Shown one piece after another: positions 31,655 to 42,370 of a stretch of 64,000 bases of DNA. Below the pieces are notes generated by a model that searched no databases, had not been told where the DNA came from, and saw nothing but the letters and a program-made list of their open reading frames with translations. The position numbers were made by a program, and so were the translations under genes. Positions within the stretch are counted from its first letter, which is position 1. The number at the start of each line of letters is the position of its first letter. The DNA is from Conchocele bisecta. Lineage: Eukaryota > Mollusca > Bivalvia > Lucinida > Thyasiridae. The stretch covers positions 6,218,323 through 6,282,322 of the forward strand of contig CM055279.1 of assembly GCA_029237695.1 (NCBI GenBank), given 5' to 3'.

Positions 31655-33771
31655 ATTATACCCCCGTGGGGGGGGGGGGGTATACTGGAGTCAGGTTGTC
31701 CGTCCGTTCGTCCGTCCGTCCGGGTAAACTTAACATCAGAGAAATATTGTTATAACTTCTATTTCCTTCATCTAAAATGCTTGATATTTCACACATGCAT
31801 TCCTGTAAGGCTCTACTACCATGCTGTGCCAAATCCACGACCGTCCAACCCCCGCATATCCCAAGGTCAAGGTCAAATACTTAGTCCGTAAACTTAACAT
31901 CAGAGAAATATTGTTATAACTTCTATTTCCTTCATCTAAAATGCTTAATATTTCACACATGCATTCCTGTAAGGCTCTACTACCATGCTGTGCCAAATCC
32001 ACGACCGTCCAACCCCCCGCAGGTCCCAAGGTCAAGGTCAAATACTTAGTCTCTTTACAAAACTTAACATCAGAGAAATATTGTTATAACTTCTATTTCC
32101 TTCATCTAAAATGCTTAATATTTCACACATGCATTCCTGTAAGGCTCTACTACCATGCTGTGCCAAATCCACGACCGTCCAACCCCCCGCAGATCCCAAG
32201 GTCAAGGTCAAATACTTAGTCTCTTTACAAAACTTAACAGAGAAATATTGTTATAACTTCTATTTCCTTCATCTAAAATGCTTAATATTTCACACATGCA
32301 TTCCTGTAAGGCTTACTACCATGCTGTGCCAAATCCACGACCATCCAACCCCCGCTGATACCAAGGTCAAGGTCAAATACTTAGTCTCTTTACAAAACTT
32401 AACATCAGAGAAATATTGTTATAACTTCTATTTCCTTCATCTAAAATGCTTAATATTTCACACATGCATTCATGTAAGGCTCTACTACCATGCTGTGCCA
32501 AATCCATGACCGTCCAACCCCCGCTGATCCCAAAGTCAAGGTCAAATACTCTTTACAAAACTTAACATCAGAGAAATAAGTTTTAACTTCTATTTCCTTC
32601 ATTGAAAATTCTTATTATTTCACTTGTGCATTCCTCTAAGGTTGTATTATCATGCTGTGACAAATCTACCACTGTCCAACCCCCGCTGATCTCAAGGTCA
32701 AGGTCACATACTTAGTCTCTTTACAAAACTTAACATCAGAGAAGTATGTTATAACTTCTATTTCTTTCATTGAAAATACTTAATATTTCATATGCTGTGA
32801 CAAATCCCCGCTGATCTCGAGGTCAACGTCACATACATACCGTATAACCTCGACGTAACGCCCCCCTCCTAATAAACGCCCCCCCCCCCAAATAATTTTT
32901 TTTTTTTTTACCAATGACCGCCAATTTCAAACACAAATAATCTTTAAATCCTTATATTTTTTTTTTTTACTGGCTAATAAACGCCCCCCCACCCCCCCCC
33001 CCCCCAAACCCCCCCCCCCCCCATAAATATATATATTTTTTTTACCAATGACCGCCAATTTCAAACACAAATAATCCTTAAATCCTTATTTGTGTTTGAA
33101 ATTGGCGGTCCTTGGTAATTTTCTTCTTTCTTTTTTTTCCTTTTTTTCTTTTTTACTGGCTAAATAAAAAAAATATTTTTTTTTTACCAATGACCGCCAA
33201 TTTCAAACACAAATAATCCTTAAATCCTTATTTGTGTTTGAAATTGGCGGTCCTTGGTAATTTTCTTTTCTTTTTTTCTTTTTTACTGGCTAAATAAAAA
33301 AATGAAAATAAATAATTTTACCAATGACCGAGAATTTCAAACACAAATAATCCTTAAATCCTTATTTGTGTTTGAAATTGGCGGTCCTTGGTAATTTATT
33401 TATTTTATTTTTTTTTTTTTACTGGCTAATAAACGCCCCCCACCCCCCCCCCCCCCCCCCCCCCTTTTGTAAAATGTAACGCCTCCGGGGGCGTTAATTC
33501 GAGGTTATACGGTAGTCTCTTTACAAAACATAACATCAGAGAAATCGGTTATAACTTCTATTTCCTTGCTCGGATCTGCTTCACATTTCACACACTCATT
33601 GCTCCAATGGACCTCTACCACCCTGTGACAAATTCACGTTCATGCCGCTCGCGCTAATCCCAGAGTCAAGGTCACAAGCCCACACACTTGGAAATTTGTA
33701 CATATTTTAGGGGTACCTGGGCCCACGCGGGGGGTATTCCGTAAGCCTCGCTTACTGACCAATCTAGTTTA
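31655..33771 (+). mobile_element. Pearl/CvA-like element with a diverged 168-bp core array
   Basis: A head hairpin (TATACCCCCGTGGGGG ... GGTATAC) is followed by a CCGT tetranucleotide tract and about eight core units with TTAACATCAGAGAAATATTG, CATGCTGTGCCAAATCCACG and CCCAAGGTCAAGGTCAAATA. The tail contains GGGTACCTGGGCCCACGCGG and GCCTCGCTTACTGACC. Unit length and order parallel the arrays at 23.8 and 37.0 kb, though sequence identity is modest. It is interrupted at 32,840-33,512. Confidence 0.65.
32840..33512. mobile_element. TA-flanked TIR element with poly-C and a triplicated palindrome
   Basis: TIRs CCGTATAACCTCGACGTAAC and CCGTATAACCTCGAATTAAC, each continuing into CGCCCCC, are flanked by TA on both sides (32,838-32,839 and 33,513-33,514). 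The interior has long C tracts and three copies of a palindrome on GACCGCCAATTTCAAACACA. Non-coding. It interrupts a pearl core unit. Confidence 0.75.
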
Positions 33772-34047
33772 TTTAGTTGACGCATTTAATTAGTATAAAT
33801 AATTAAAAAATAGCATGCCTCATTTGCATATGAAAATAGTATGATACCACCGCGCGTCACTATCAGTAACATACATATTACTAAATGATTATATCTGTAT
33901 AGCGGGCACTCGTAATTTGTAGAACTGGTGGAATAGTGACACAATTATACACTTATTTAATTCCTGTAATGAACAGTTTATGTCTACTGAGTGGGCATGT
34001 ACCTTTAATTGAAATAAAATAAATAATTAGCATTTATTGAAAAACAT

Positions 34048-34110
34048 GTTTATAATACTGAAAAATAACTAGCGTTGCAAACGTTAGTTATTTGTCAATA
34101 TTATAAACAT
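34048..34110. repeat. Small hairpin
   Basis: ATGTTTATAATACTGAAAAA and its inverted partner (TCAATATTATAAACAT) meet at CTAGCGTTGCAAACGTTAG. Confidence 0.5.
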
Positions 34111-34114
34111 ATTA

Positions 34115-34620
34115 TTGTTTTACAATCCTCGATTTTTTACAGGCGACTTACAGTTAAAATTGTGTTAAAAAATACGATAAAAATCTACAATGAAACTATA
34201 TTTTCTGTTTCATCACCTTCTATGAAAACTGAGGCCCCAGTACCTTTCAGAAAATACATTCAATCGCCTGTGACCATCCTGTTGATGACACAAAAAGTCA
34301 GCGGCTGGAAATGAAACCTCATCACGTGACAAACGCGTGGGAAATTAAAAATCGTACCCAACAAAGACATGTCAGGTTGAAATGATTTAACATATACAGT
34401 ACTATGCTTGTAAAGTAGATCAGTACATCAAATGACCATGTTCGGCAAGCAAACAGTGCATATGTCATCTTGATTCATTTCTTGATCGAACTACTACACC
34501 GCGCATGAATATCTGACGATTTAGTGTGGTTAAACCTTAAGTAGATGTCATACTGACTACACCGCGCCTGAATATCTAACGATATAAGTGTGTGCCAAAC
34601 TCCCTGTGCCATCAAATGCA
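34115..34620. other. Stretch without recognised gene
   Basis: CTACACCGCGCATGAATATC and CTACACCGCGCCTGAATATC form a short inexact direct repeat about 58 bp apart (34,494 and 34,557). Nothing else is recognised. Confidence 0.3.
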
Positions 34621-34628
34621 GCCCACGA

Positions 34629-35003
34629 AGACGTGGTACTAACAACAACAACAACAAGTACCGATTCAAAGTACGTATTCTTTTATAGTGTCCTTATTGC
34701 GTAACGGACTTTGATGAAATATGGCGCATCAAACGCGTCTTGTTAAGCTGCATTTGGTGGTCTCTGTATTTTCGCCCAAACTTCTGTCGTTTTTGCGAGG
34801 AATCGATTTCGGATCAATCGATTCTTCACAAAAACGACATAAGTCTGTGCCGAATTCCCTGGACCACCAAATGTAGCTCATGAAGACGCGTTTTCTGCGC
34901 CATATTTCATCAAAATCCGTTGCATATTAAGGAAAATATCAAATAATACTTACTTGAGAGTGGGCGACGTTGTTGTTGTTGTAACCACGTGATCATGCAC
35001 CTT
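34629..35003. mobile_element. Foldback MITE, GCATGATCACGTGG family
   Basis: ACGTGGTACTAACAACAACA on the left, GTTGTTGTAACCACGTGATC on the right, and arms with TTAAGCTGCATTTGGTGGTC and GGACCACCAAATGTAGCTC. Confidence 0.75.
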
Positions 35004-35314
35004 GATATAGTGTGGGTAAACCATAAGTACGTGACAGAAAAATATCACCATACAATTGGTAGCAATACATCGTATTAGGCCCGCGCTGGGTGATGAAGTG
35101 AACATGTATTGCTGCTGCCGATAGAGATTGATTGGTGATGCAAAATATGTTATCTGGTTAAAAAAAATTACCCGTAAACATATTTGCTAGATTTCAATCT
35201 GGAATCTTAACTTTCGGGTAATTTGATAAGGCAACGACTCACTTATTCAATTTCGGAACACGGTATCTTAAAGGCACAATGTCTGATATTATGTGTCTGA
35301 TATGTGGCTGTGCC

Positions 35315-35430
35315 GACTGGAGAAATGGGGCTAATGCTGTTTTTATCCAGGTAGATACAGATTAGATGGTAGATCCTGATCAGCATGTGTATGTTTCTAC
35401 ACAGTCTGATTATGATCTTCACTGTAAGCC
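35315..35430. repeat. Partial GTGACTGGAGAAATGGGGC MITE
   Basis: Starts CGACTGGAGAAATGGGGCTA and includes TAGATCCTGATCAGCATGTG. The right end is decayed. Confidence 0.5.
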
Positions 35431-35495
35431 ATTTCATCCAAAAAACATCCCCTGCGTTTAGAAAGAAAGCAATATTCAGTGAACATAAAATAGTA

Positions 35496-35564
35496 CAGTG
35501 AAACCTCTCTAAACCGGACACCCTGTGAGGTCACCAGGGTGTCCGGAGTAGAGAGGTTTCACTG
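35496..35564. mobile_element. pogo/Tigger-like mini-element
   Basis: About 69 bp, almost only TIRs: CAGTGAAACCTCTCTAAACC facing GTAGAGAGGTTTCACTG, meeting at GGACACCCTGTGAGGTCACC. Confidence 0.65.
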
Positions 35565-35819
35565 TAAATCAGGCATTTCAGCATTATGAGCCATAGTTGT
35601 GTGCTATGCGATGACGAACATACATTATCACCTGAGATAAATGATCCAGAAGCTCATCAAAAATAAGATTACTGTAGATCATTATTTGGATACAATTCGA
35701 GTGTGCTACTTGATCAGAAGATACACTGAACACAACTCCCATACGCATGATAAACAAAATGTATAGAGGATTTAACGGCACTCGTGAAATATGGACATTT
35801 CACACCACGACATGAACAT

Positions 35820-36085
35820 ATAGAGAATAGTAGGTTAGTGCCGTGAATGGGAAAAAATATCTGGCGCGGCACGGAAACGGGATGTGCTCGGCAGAGCCTC
35901 GCCCATCCCGTTTCCTGAGCCTTGCAAGATATTTTTTCCCATTCACGGCACTAACCTACTATTATATTTATCCCGTCAACACCTACAAATGGCTGTAAAA
36001 TGCAAAAATAATATTGACTGGATATCAAAAATGTTTCACGGCACCGTGTTTCACGGCACATACGCACTGTGTTGACGGGATAAAT
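35820..36085. mobile_element. MITE, GGTTAGTGCCGTGAATGGG family
   Basis: Complete copy in the same order as 11,446-11,702, including the inner palindrome on CGGAAACGGGATGTGCTCGG and the terminal GTGTTGACGGGATAAATA. Confidence 0.7.
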
Positions 36086-36412
36086 ATGTCATATTCGTTG
36101 CAAAAATAATATGAATATTCTATTTATTATATACCGCTCCATGGAAATTAGCAGTTTTTTTAGACTGTATACGGTAATGAATGTGTATTTGCAGCCTATT
36201 TGCAGTCCGGCATTGCAGGTGCGCGTTATGCATATAGATAGCGGAAGTAGTCTTATTTTCACCGTAAGATGTTTATTTCATCGATGAGAACATATGACTT
36301 ATATTTACATCGTATAACTATGTATTTAATGGGTAGGTATATAATAAATTTCACTACTCTCAGCCATATATCCATCAGATGGCGTTTCGCGTTATGGAAT
36401 ATAAACTGACGT

Positions 36413-36622
36413 TCAGTGGAACCTCTCTAAACCGGACACCAAGGCAACCTCCGTAACCATATATTTGATGGGTTTCTTGATACTTTATCTCAGATGTTAA
36501 TGCATGTTCTTGAGTACGCCAATACATTTCAGAATGGTCATATGCCTGATTTACAGTGCATCCTCAATAAGCCGGACACCCTGGGGACCTCACAGGGAGT
36601 CCGGTTTAGAGAGGTTTCACTG
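36413..36622. mobile_element. pogo/Tigger-like MITE
   Basis: CAGTGGAACCTCTCTAAACC on the left and GTTTAGAGAGGTTTCACTG on the right. The interior contains GGTCATATGCCTGATTTACA, the inverted interior of 27,646-27,858. Confidence 0.7.
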
Positions 36623-36717
36623 TACTATTTTATGTGATGTCATTTCCATTGAATACTTCCGCTAAATTTTATCGTATACATATGATGTAAGTTATAGACA
36701 TGAGAACACATTCAGAC

Positions 36718-36930
36718 AGCCGCAATAGCTCATTGGTAGAGCATCGGACTACGGATCGAAAGGTCCCGAATTCCAATCCCGACACTGGCTGATTCGGCGT
36801 GCCCTTGGGCAATACAGATTCGTGATAGCCTAGTCCTATCGGATGGGGACTTAAATAGTCGGTCCCGACATGCAAGGTCATTGAGCCAGTGCCGTCGTTA
36901 AATCAAAGCATTTACATTCAGAACACATTC
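36718..36930 (+). mobile_element. tRNA-derived SINE
   Basis: The tRNA-like head has an A box (TAGCTCATTGGTAGAGCATC) and a B-box region (AATTCCAATCCCGA). It is followed by CCTTGGGCAATACAGATTCG and a tail with AAGGTCATTGAGCCAGTGCC and GTCGTTAAATC. Tails of the same type lie at 15,385 and, inverted, 44,840. This is the most complete SINE in the window. Confidence 0.6.
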
Positions 36931-37014
36931 AATTGGTAATGCATTTTCCGTATTACTGGAAGAGGAAATCAACATTGCGTTCTGTATATAAAACTATAAA
37001 TGTGGCCTGTCGGC

Positions 37015-39232
37015 ACATGAATGCCCCCGCTGGCAGCCAAAGAAAACGAGACACATTTGAAAACAAGAAAACAGAAATTATAAGCCATTTACCCGAGCGT
37101 TAAGGTTTCAAACGCTCCAAGTCTGTGACCTTGACCCTGGGCTTGGCGAGGGCGGGACGAATGTGCGTTTGCCACAGGGCGGTAGAGGACCATTAAAGCA
37201 ATGCGTGTGTGAAATGTGAAGCAGATCCGAGCAAGGAAACATAAATTATAAGCCATTTACCGGAGCGTTAATGTTTCGAACGCACCAAATATGTGACATT
37301 GACCCTGTGCTTAGCGGGGGCGGGATGAATGTAGATGTGTCACAGGGCAGTAGAGGAGCATTGGAGCAATGCGTGTTTGAAATGTGAAGCAGGTCCGAGA
37401 AAGAAAACAGAAATTATAAGCCATTTACCCGAGCGTTAAGGTTTCGAACGCACCAAGTCTGTGACGATGACCCTGGGCTTAGCGGGGGTGGGACGAATGT
37501 GGATTTGTCACAGGGCGGTAGAGGACCATTGGAGCAATGCGTGTGTGAAATGTGAAGCAGATCCGAGCAAGGAAACAGAAATTATAAGCCATTTAACCGA
37601 GCGTTCAGGTTTCGAAGGCACCAAGTCTGTGACATTGACCCTGGGCTTGGCGGGGGCGGGACGAATGTGAATTTGTCACAGGGTGCCAGAGGACCATTGC
37701 AGCAATGTGTGTGTGGCAATTAGAGCAATTATAAGGTATTTAGCCAAGGGTTAAGGTTTCGGGACGTACGTACGTACGTAAGTACGTAAGTTACGTACGT
37801 ACGTACGGACGCCGGTAACACTATATGCCCCCCTCACCATTCGGTGGCGGGGGCATAATAAGCCATAAACCGAGCGTTAAGGTTTCGAATGCACCAAGTA
37901 TGTGACCTTGACCCTGGGCTTTGCGCGGGCGGGACGAATGTGGATTTGTCACAGGGTGGCACAGGACTATTGGAGCAATGCGTGTGTGAGATGTGAAGCA
38001 GATCCAAGCAAGAAAACAGAATTATAAGCCATTTACCTGAACGTTAAGGTTTCGAACGCACCAAGTCTGTAACATTGACCCTGGGCTTAGCGGAGGCGGG
38101 ATGAATGTGGATTATTCCCAGAGAGGTAGAGGACCATTGGAGCAATGCATGTGTGAAATGTGAAGCAGAGCCGAACAAGGAAACACAAATTACAAGCCAT
38201 TTACCCGAGCGTTAAGGTTTCAAACGCACCAAGTCTGTGACCTTGACCCTGGGCTTGGCGGGGGCGGGTCGAATGTGAATTTGTCATAGGGCGGTAGAGG
38301 AACATTGGAGCAATGCGTGTGTGAAATGTGAAGCAGATCAGAGCAAGGAAACAGAAATAATGATAAGCCATTTACCCAAGCGTTAAGGTTTCAAACGCAC
38401 CAAGTCTGTGACCTTGACCCTGGACTTGGTGGGGGCGGGACGAATGTGGATTTTTCACAGGGCGTTAGAGGAACATTGGAGCGATGCTTGTGTGAAATGT
38501 GATGCAGATCCGAACAAGGAAACATGAATTATAAGCCATTTACCCGAGCGTTAAGGTTTCGAACGCACCAAGTATGTGACCTTGACCCTGTACTTAGCGG
38601 GGGCGGGACGAATGTGGATTTGTCACAGTGCGGTAGAGGAACATTGGAGCAATGCGTGTGTGAAATGTGAAGCTGATCCGAGCAAGGAAACATAAATTAT
38701 AAGCCATTTACCAGAGCGTTAAGGTTTCGAACGCACCAAGTATGTGACCTTGACCCTGTACTTAGCGGGGGCGGGACGAATGTGGATTTGTCACAGTGCG
38801 GTAGAGGAACGTTGGAGCAATGCGTGTGTGAAATGTGAAGCTGATCCGAGCATGGAAACATAAATTATAAGCCATTTACCAGAGCGTTAAGGTTTCAAAC
38901 GCACCAAAATATTTGACCTTGACCCGGGGCTTACCGGGGGCGGGACGAATGTGGATTTGTCACAGAGCGGTAGAGGACCATTGGAGCAATGCATGTGTGA
39001 AATGTGAAGCAGATCCGAGCAAGGAAACACAAATTAAAAGCCATTTACCAGAGGTTTCAAACGCACCATGTCTGTGACCTTGACCCTGGCCTTAGCGGGT
39101 GCGGGACGAATGTGGATTTGTCACATGGCGGGAGAGGACCATTGGAGCAATGCATCTGTGAAATGTGAAGCAGATCCGAGCAAGGTAACTCTATATGCCC
39201 CCGTCACCATTCGGTGGCTGGGGCATAACAAA
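37015..39232 (-). repeat. Pearl/CvA-like tandem array, inverted copy of the 23.8-kb array
   Basis: Read on the minus strand, about 13 units of about 168 bp carry the same phrases (CTTAACGCTCGGGTAAATGG, GGGTCAAGGTCACAGACTTG), with heads at 37,795-37,856 and 39,190-39,232. The tail at 37,015-37,060 matches 27,235-27,290. It faces the 23.8-kb array across about 10 kb. Confidence 0.8.
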
Positions 39233-39330
39233 CAGAAATATAACGAATGACATACAACTAGCCGATAGCGATATATTAGTGCTACACTATCCATCCAACT
39301 GGCCTACGTAATGGATGCTTTCTTTTGTCT

Positions 39331-39448
39331 ATTTGGAGCGGTATGTTTGTGGTTTTATGGTTTGTGAATTAGTTTTAAGTCTCCGCTAACGTGGAGCCCT
39401 AAAACTAATTCTCAGACCATAAAACCTCACACATACCGCCCCAAATCG
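39331..39448. mobile_element. Foldback element
   Basis: TATTTGGAGCGGTATGTTTG and TTTTATGGTTTGTGAATTAG are inverted as CTAATTCTCAGACCATAAAA and ACATACCGCCCCAAAT. The centre is GTCTCCGCTAACGTGGAG. Confidence 0.6.
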
Positions 39449-39823
39449 AGCATCAAAGCATAGGCTGTCCAATTATAATGCATTGTGTGCTCCATGCGTT
39501 CTGAAACGTCGGAACATATCACGAACAGTGATATTTTTCAATGCATAAGCCTCATACCAAATTAAGTTCAACACGTTGAAGGAATGTAACTCCGCTGAAA
39601 AATAGTCCCAATTCAAATTGAGATTAACGGGACTTTCTCTATACACGTATACATATACTCAACTCTAAAGTTTATGTTAACACTTGTATTGTTTTCTATG
39701 TGTAGTTTCAACAGTTAATTTCTTTTATTCATTGTGTTGAACTATTGGGTTCGTGTGATTTTTGCAACGGAACTGTCAACAAGTGTAAACAGAAATTACG
39801 CCTAATTCAGGTGATTACCCATC

Positions 39824-40290
39824 TGCAACATAGGCACTTTATGGGATGAACGAAACCCCAATGTGATAATGATTACTATCCAGTTGGAATTGTGATCTCT
39901 AATGATTTAGAAGGTGCGATGGCGGCCATCTTGTTTTATTTTTCAACGGAAGTGACGTCATTTACCTTTGACCGGCTCGCTAATTGTAATTTACTATGAA
40001 GCTGGGAACCATTTATTTTCAACCAACGGAATTACGGACTGGTTTCGTGATTGTATAGTGACAGCTCGGCCCTAACACAAGTCGGCTCTACGACAATTAG
40101 CGAGCCGGGCACAATGTAAATCACGAAACCAGTCAATGGTAAATGACCTCACTTCCGTTGATTGAAAAACAAAACAAAACAAGATGGCCGCCGTCCCACC
40201 TTCTAAATTATTAGAGATCCGAAGTTCAACTGGATAGCAATCATTATCACATCGGGCTTTCGTTCATCCCATAAAGTGCCTATGATCTGC
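39824..40290. mobile_element. Large foldback MITE
   Basis: Ends GCAACATAGGCACTTTATGG and its complement. The arms of about 170 bp contain GGCGGCCATCTTG and ACTTCCGTTG, and the loop contains GCTCGCTAATTG in both orientations. Confidence 0.7.
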
Positions 40291-40318
40291 AATACAATTT
40301 AGTATGCATAGTGATGTA

Positions 40319-40424
40319 CAGTGGGGTCAGCGTGTAAGTGCACACACGTACGAACACGACAGGTTGGAACCGACCTATCGTGTTCGGTTCGTTCGTGTGT
40401 GCACTTACACGCTGACTCCACTGT
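40319..40424. mobile_element. Foldback, diverged copy of 7042-7124
   Basis: ACAGTGGGGTCAGCGTGTAA faces its inverted copy with one mismatch. The loop is expanded compared with 7042-7124 by an extra short palindrome (GGTTGGAACCGACC). Confidence 0.7.
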
Positions 40425-40429
40425 ATGCA

Positions 40430-41590
40430 CACATTGGAACTCGTAAACGTGTAGGCTTGTACTGGCATATTGAGTGTGCATTTGAGTATTTGAGTCGATC
40501 ACCAGATTCATATAGATGCATGCATTTTGGAATGGGTGGGGCATGAATATTTTTGAGATTTTTTTGAATGGCCAACCTGCAGACATTGTCGTCAGTCATT
40601 TGTTGATTGTCTTTTTTCCTCTTTGTGTTGTACAGATCAAGATGGCATAATATATAACTTAACATGTGCCGAAAATGATTTGGGAAAAATTTGGATTCCC
40701 CGCCACCATTGTTTACAAAAGCGCATAGGGTTACATACATCTATCAATAAAACACAGACTGGTAAAACGGAGGTTTCATATGCTGTGATTTTTTAATTTT
40801 TGTGTAGGCTGTGATTACAATTGACTAACCAGATGCGTCGTTTCTATTTTCGATGCATTCGAATTCATAGCAAATGAGGAGGAATTCAATGCAGCATTTG
40901 TTATGACAATATAATTCCGCATGTACTCTGCAAATTGTGTCAGCTTTTGAGATATTTTATGAACAATATTGTACATTTTGTAAATGTATTTAATTAATGT
41001 CCGAAGTTACAAACTCTAATGGCGTGTCTCAAAAATGTTGTGGAAAACACGTTCTCACTATAACAAGGTAATTACTTTCGCTGAACAAATATATATATTA
41101 TTCGCATTTATTTATATTGTTATATATATTTCAATGTACGCATTTTGTTAAATACAATTGCTTGCTGGTCATCTTGGAGTCCATGTACAGAACGCACTAT
41201 TGAACTAGGGTTACACAAGTATAATGCTGAATGAAATGTAGACTGTGGAACACATTGAACTTTAAATGATACGCTACTGAATACACACTATTGTCTCCAA
41301 GCTATGGCGTCCATCTTGGACGCCATTTCGGTGAATCAAACATAAATCGTTACCTTTGTTTAGGGAAGTGTTCATTCACATACATGTGTACAATAAATCA
41401 CATGCTGCATGAAATAAAAGCAACGTATATTACCTTATTATTATTATTATTATTATTATTACACATTTTGGGCTCAATTTTGAATTATGCGATGTTATAC
41501 AAGATAAAAGAGATTCATCAGTCAAATATGAATAAAATAGGACATGTACATGCAAAGTCATCACACTATTGTAAGGTGAGTTTGGCAAAG
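40430..41590. other. Stretch without recognised gene
   Basis: About 1.1 kb of AT-rich sequence. An (ATT)n run lies at 41,437-41,461 and a short GGCGTCCATCTTGGACGCC hairpin at about 41,306. No coding family or repeated family was recognised. Confidence 0.35.
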
Positions 41591-41599
41591 CAGACTTAA

Positions 41600-41838
41600 C
41601 CCTTTGAACCCGAAATCCCGCTATAGCGGTTTATGCAAACAGTGCAGATCCAGATGAGCCGGCTCGTAACGAGCCGTCTCATCAGGATCTGCACTTTTTG
41701 AAAGTAATTTTAATATTTCTTAGAACAAAAACACACCCTTTTCATAAATGGACGAATCTTAAAATCATTTTGTGACCATTGGATTGATCGGAACATTAGC
41801 ATATCACAGTCCATTCCAGTTCCTTAGGGTTGAAAGGG
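41600..41838. mobile_element. TTAA-flanked MITE, deletion derivative of the 42.1-47.2 kb element
   Basis: 239 bp flanked by TTAA (41,596-41,599 and 41,839-41,842). The left end CCCTTTGAACCCGAAATCCC followed by CGGTTTATGCAAACAGTG matches the right end of the large element over about 110 bp. The right end, reading inward as CCCTTTCAACCCTAAGGAAC, matches the large element's left end over about 100 bp. So this MITE is the two ends of that element joined, in the opposite orientation. Confidence 0.8.
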
Positions 41839-42370
41839 TTAAATCTAAGGTACACACACACATTCATGCATATACTTAAATGTATTTAGCAGCCATCTCT
41901 AACACCAATTAAATATGATATGATACATGTAGTTAGAAATTAAATACATTATACGAAAAACAAATAAAACTCAATATTGACTGCAAAGCACACATTGAAT
42001 TTTCAACGCGGATTTGAACTTGTTAACAAGCCATTGTGAGAAATTATGTACGGTATTGGCGGCCATCTTGCATGTAATTTTGTATTGCAAAACATTTGAC
42101 ATTGTCTAATATCTGTAGTACAAGCCTTAACCCTTTCAACCCTAAGTAACTGAATGGGCTGCGATATGTTCGTTTTGCAACCAATCAAATCATCGTAAAA
42201 TGATTTTCAGACTATTCCATTTATAATCAAAGGACTGAAAGTCCTGAAATCCTTCGCAGTACGTGCTTAACCATTTTAATATTTCACACGAAAAATCATA
42301 TATACTCCATTTAAAATCAATATATTCGTGAATCAGTATACATTATCAATGCTGCAAAAACAATATTTAT

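Larger units (their letters stand above)
31384..34010. mobile_element. TIR element (AAAGGTACATGCCCACTCAG) carrying nested insertions
   Basis: An inverted repeat of about 28 bp starts at AATTAAAGGTACATGCCCAC on the left (31,385-31,412) and ends at 34,010 on the right. Inside lies a pearl-like array (31,655-33,771), which itself contains a complete TIR element (32,840-33,512). Ordinary AT-rich sequence with no coding potential lies on either side of the array. Confidence 0.55.

Noticed and set aside
32111..32509. 132-codon frame with repeated MLNISHMHSCKALLPCCAKS text
   Set aside because: It is repeat-driven from the pearl-like array; a one-base change of unit length breaks it.
40299..40740. 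Overlapping frames on both strands with CTHERT or VRVCTYTLTP text
   Set aside because: They come from the arms of a foldback element.
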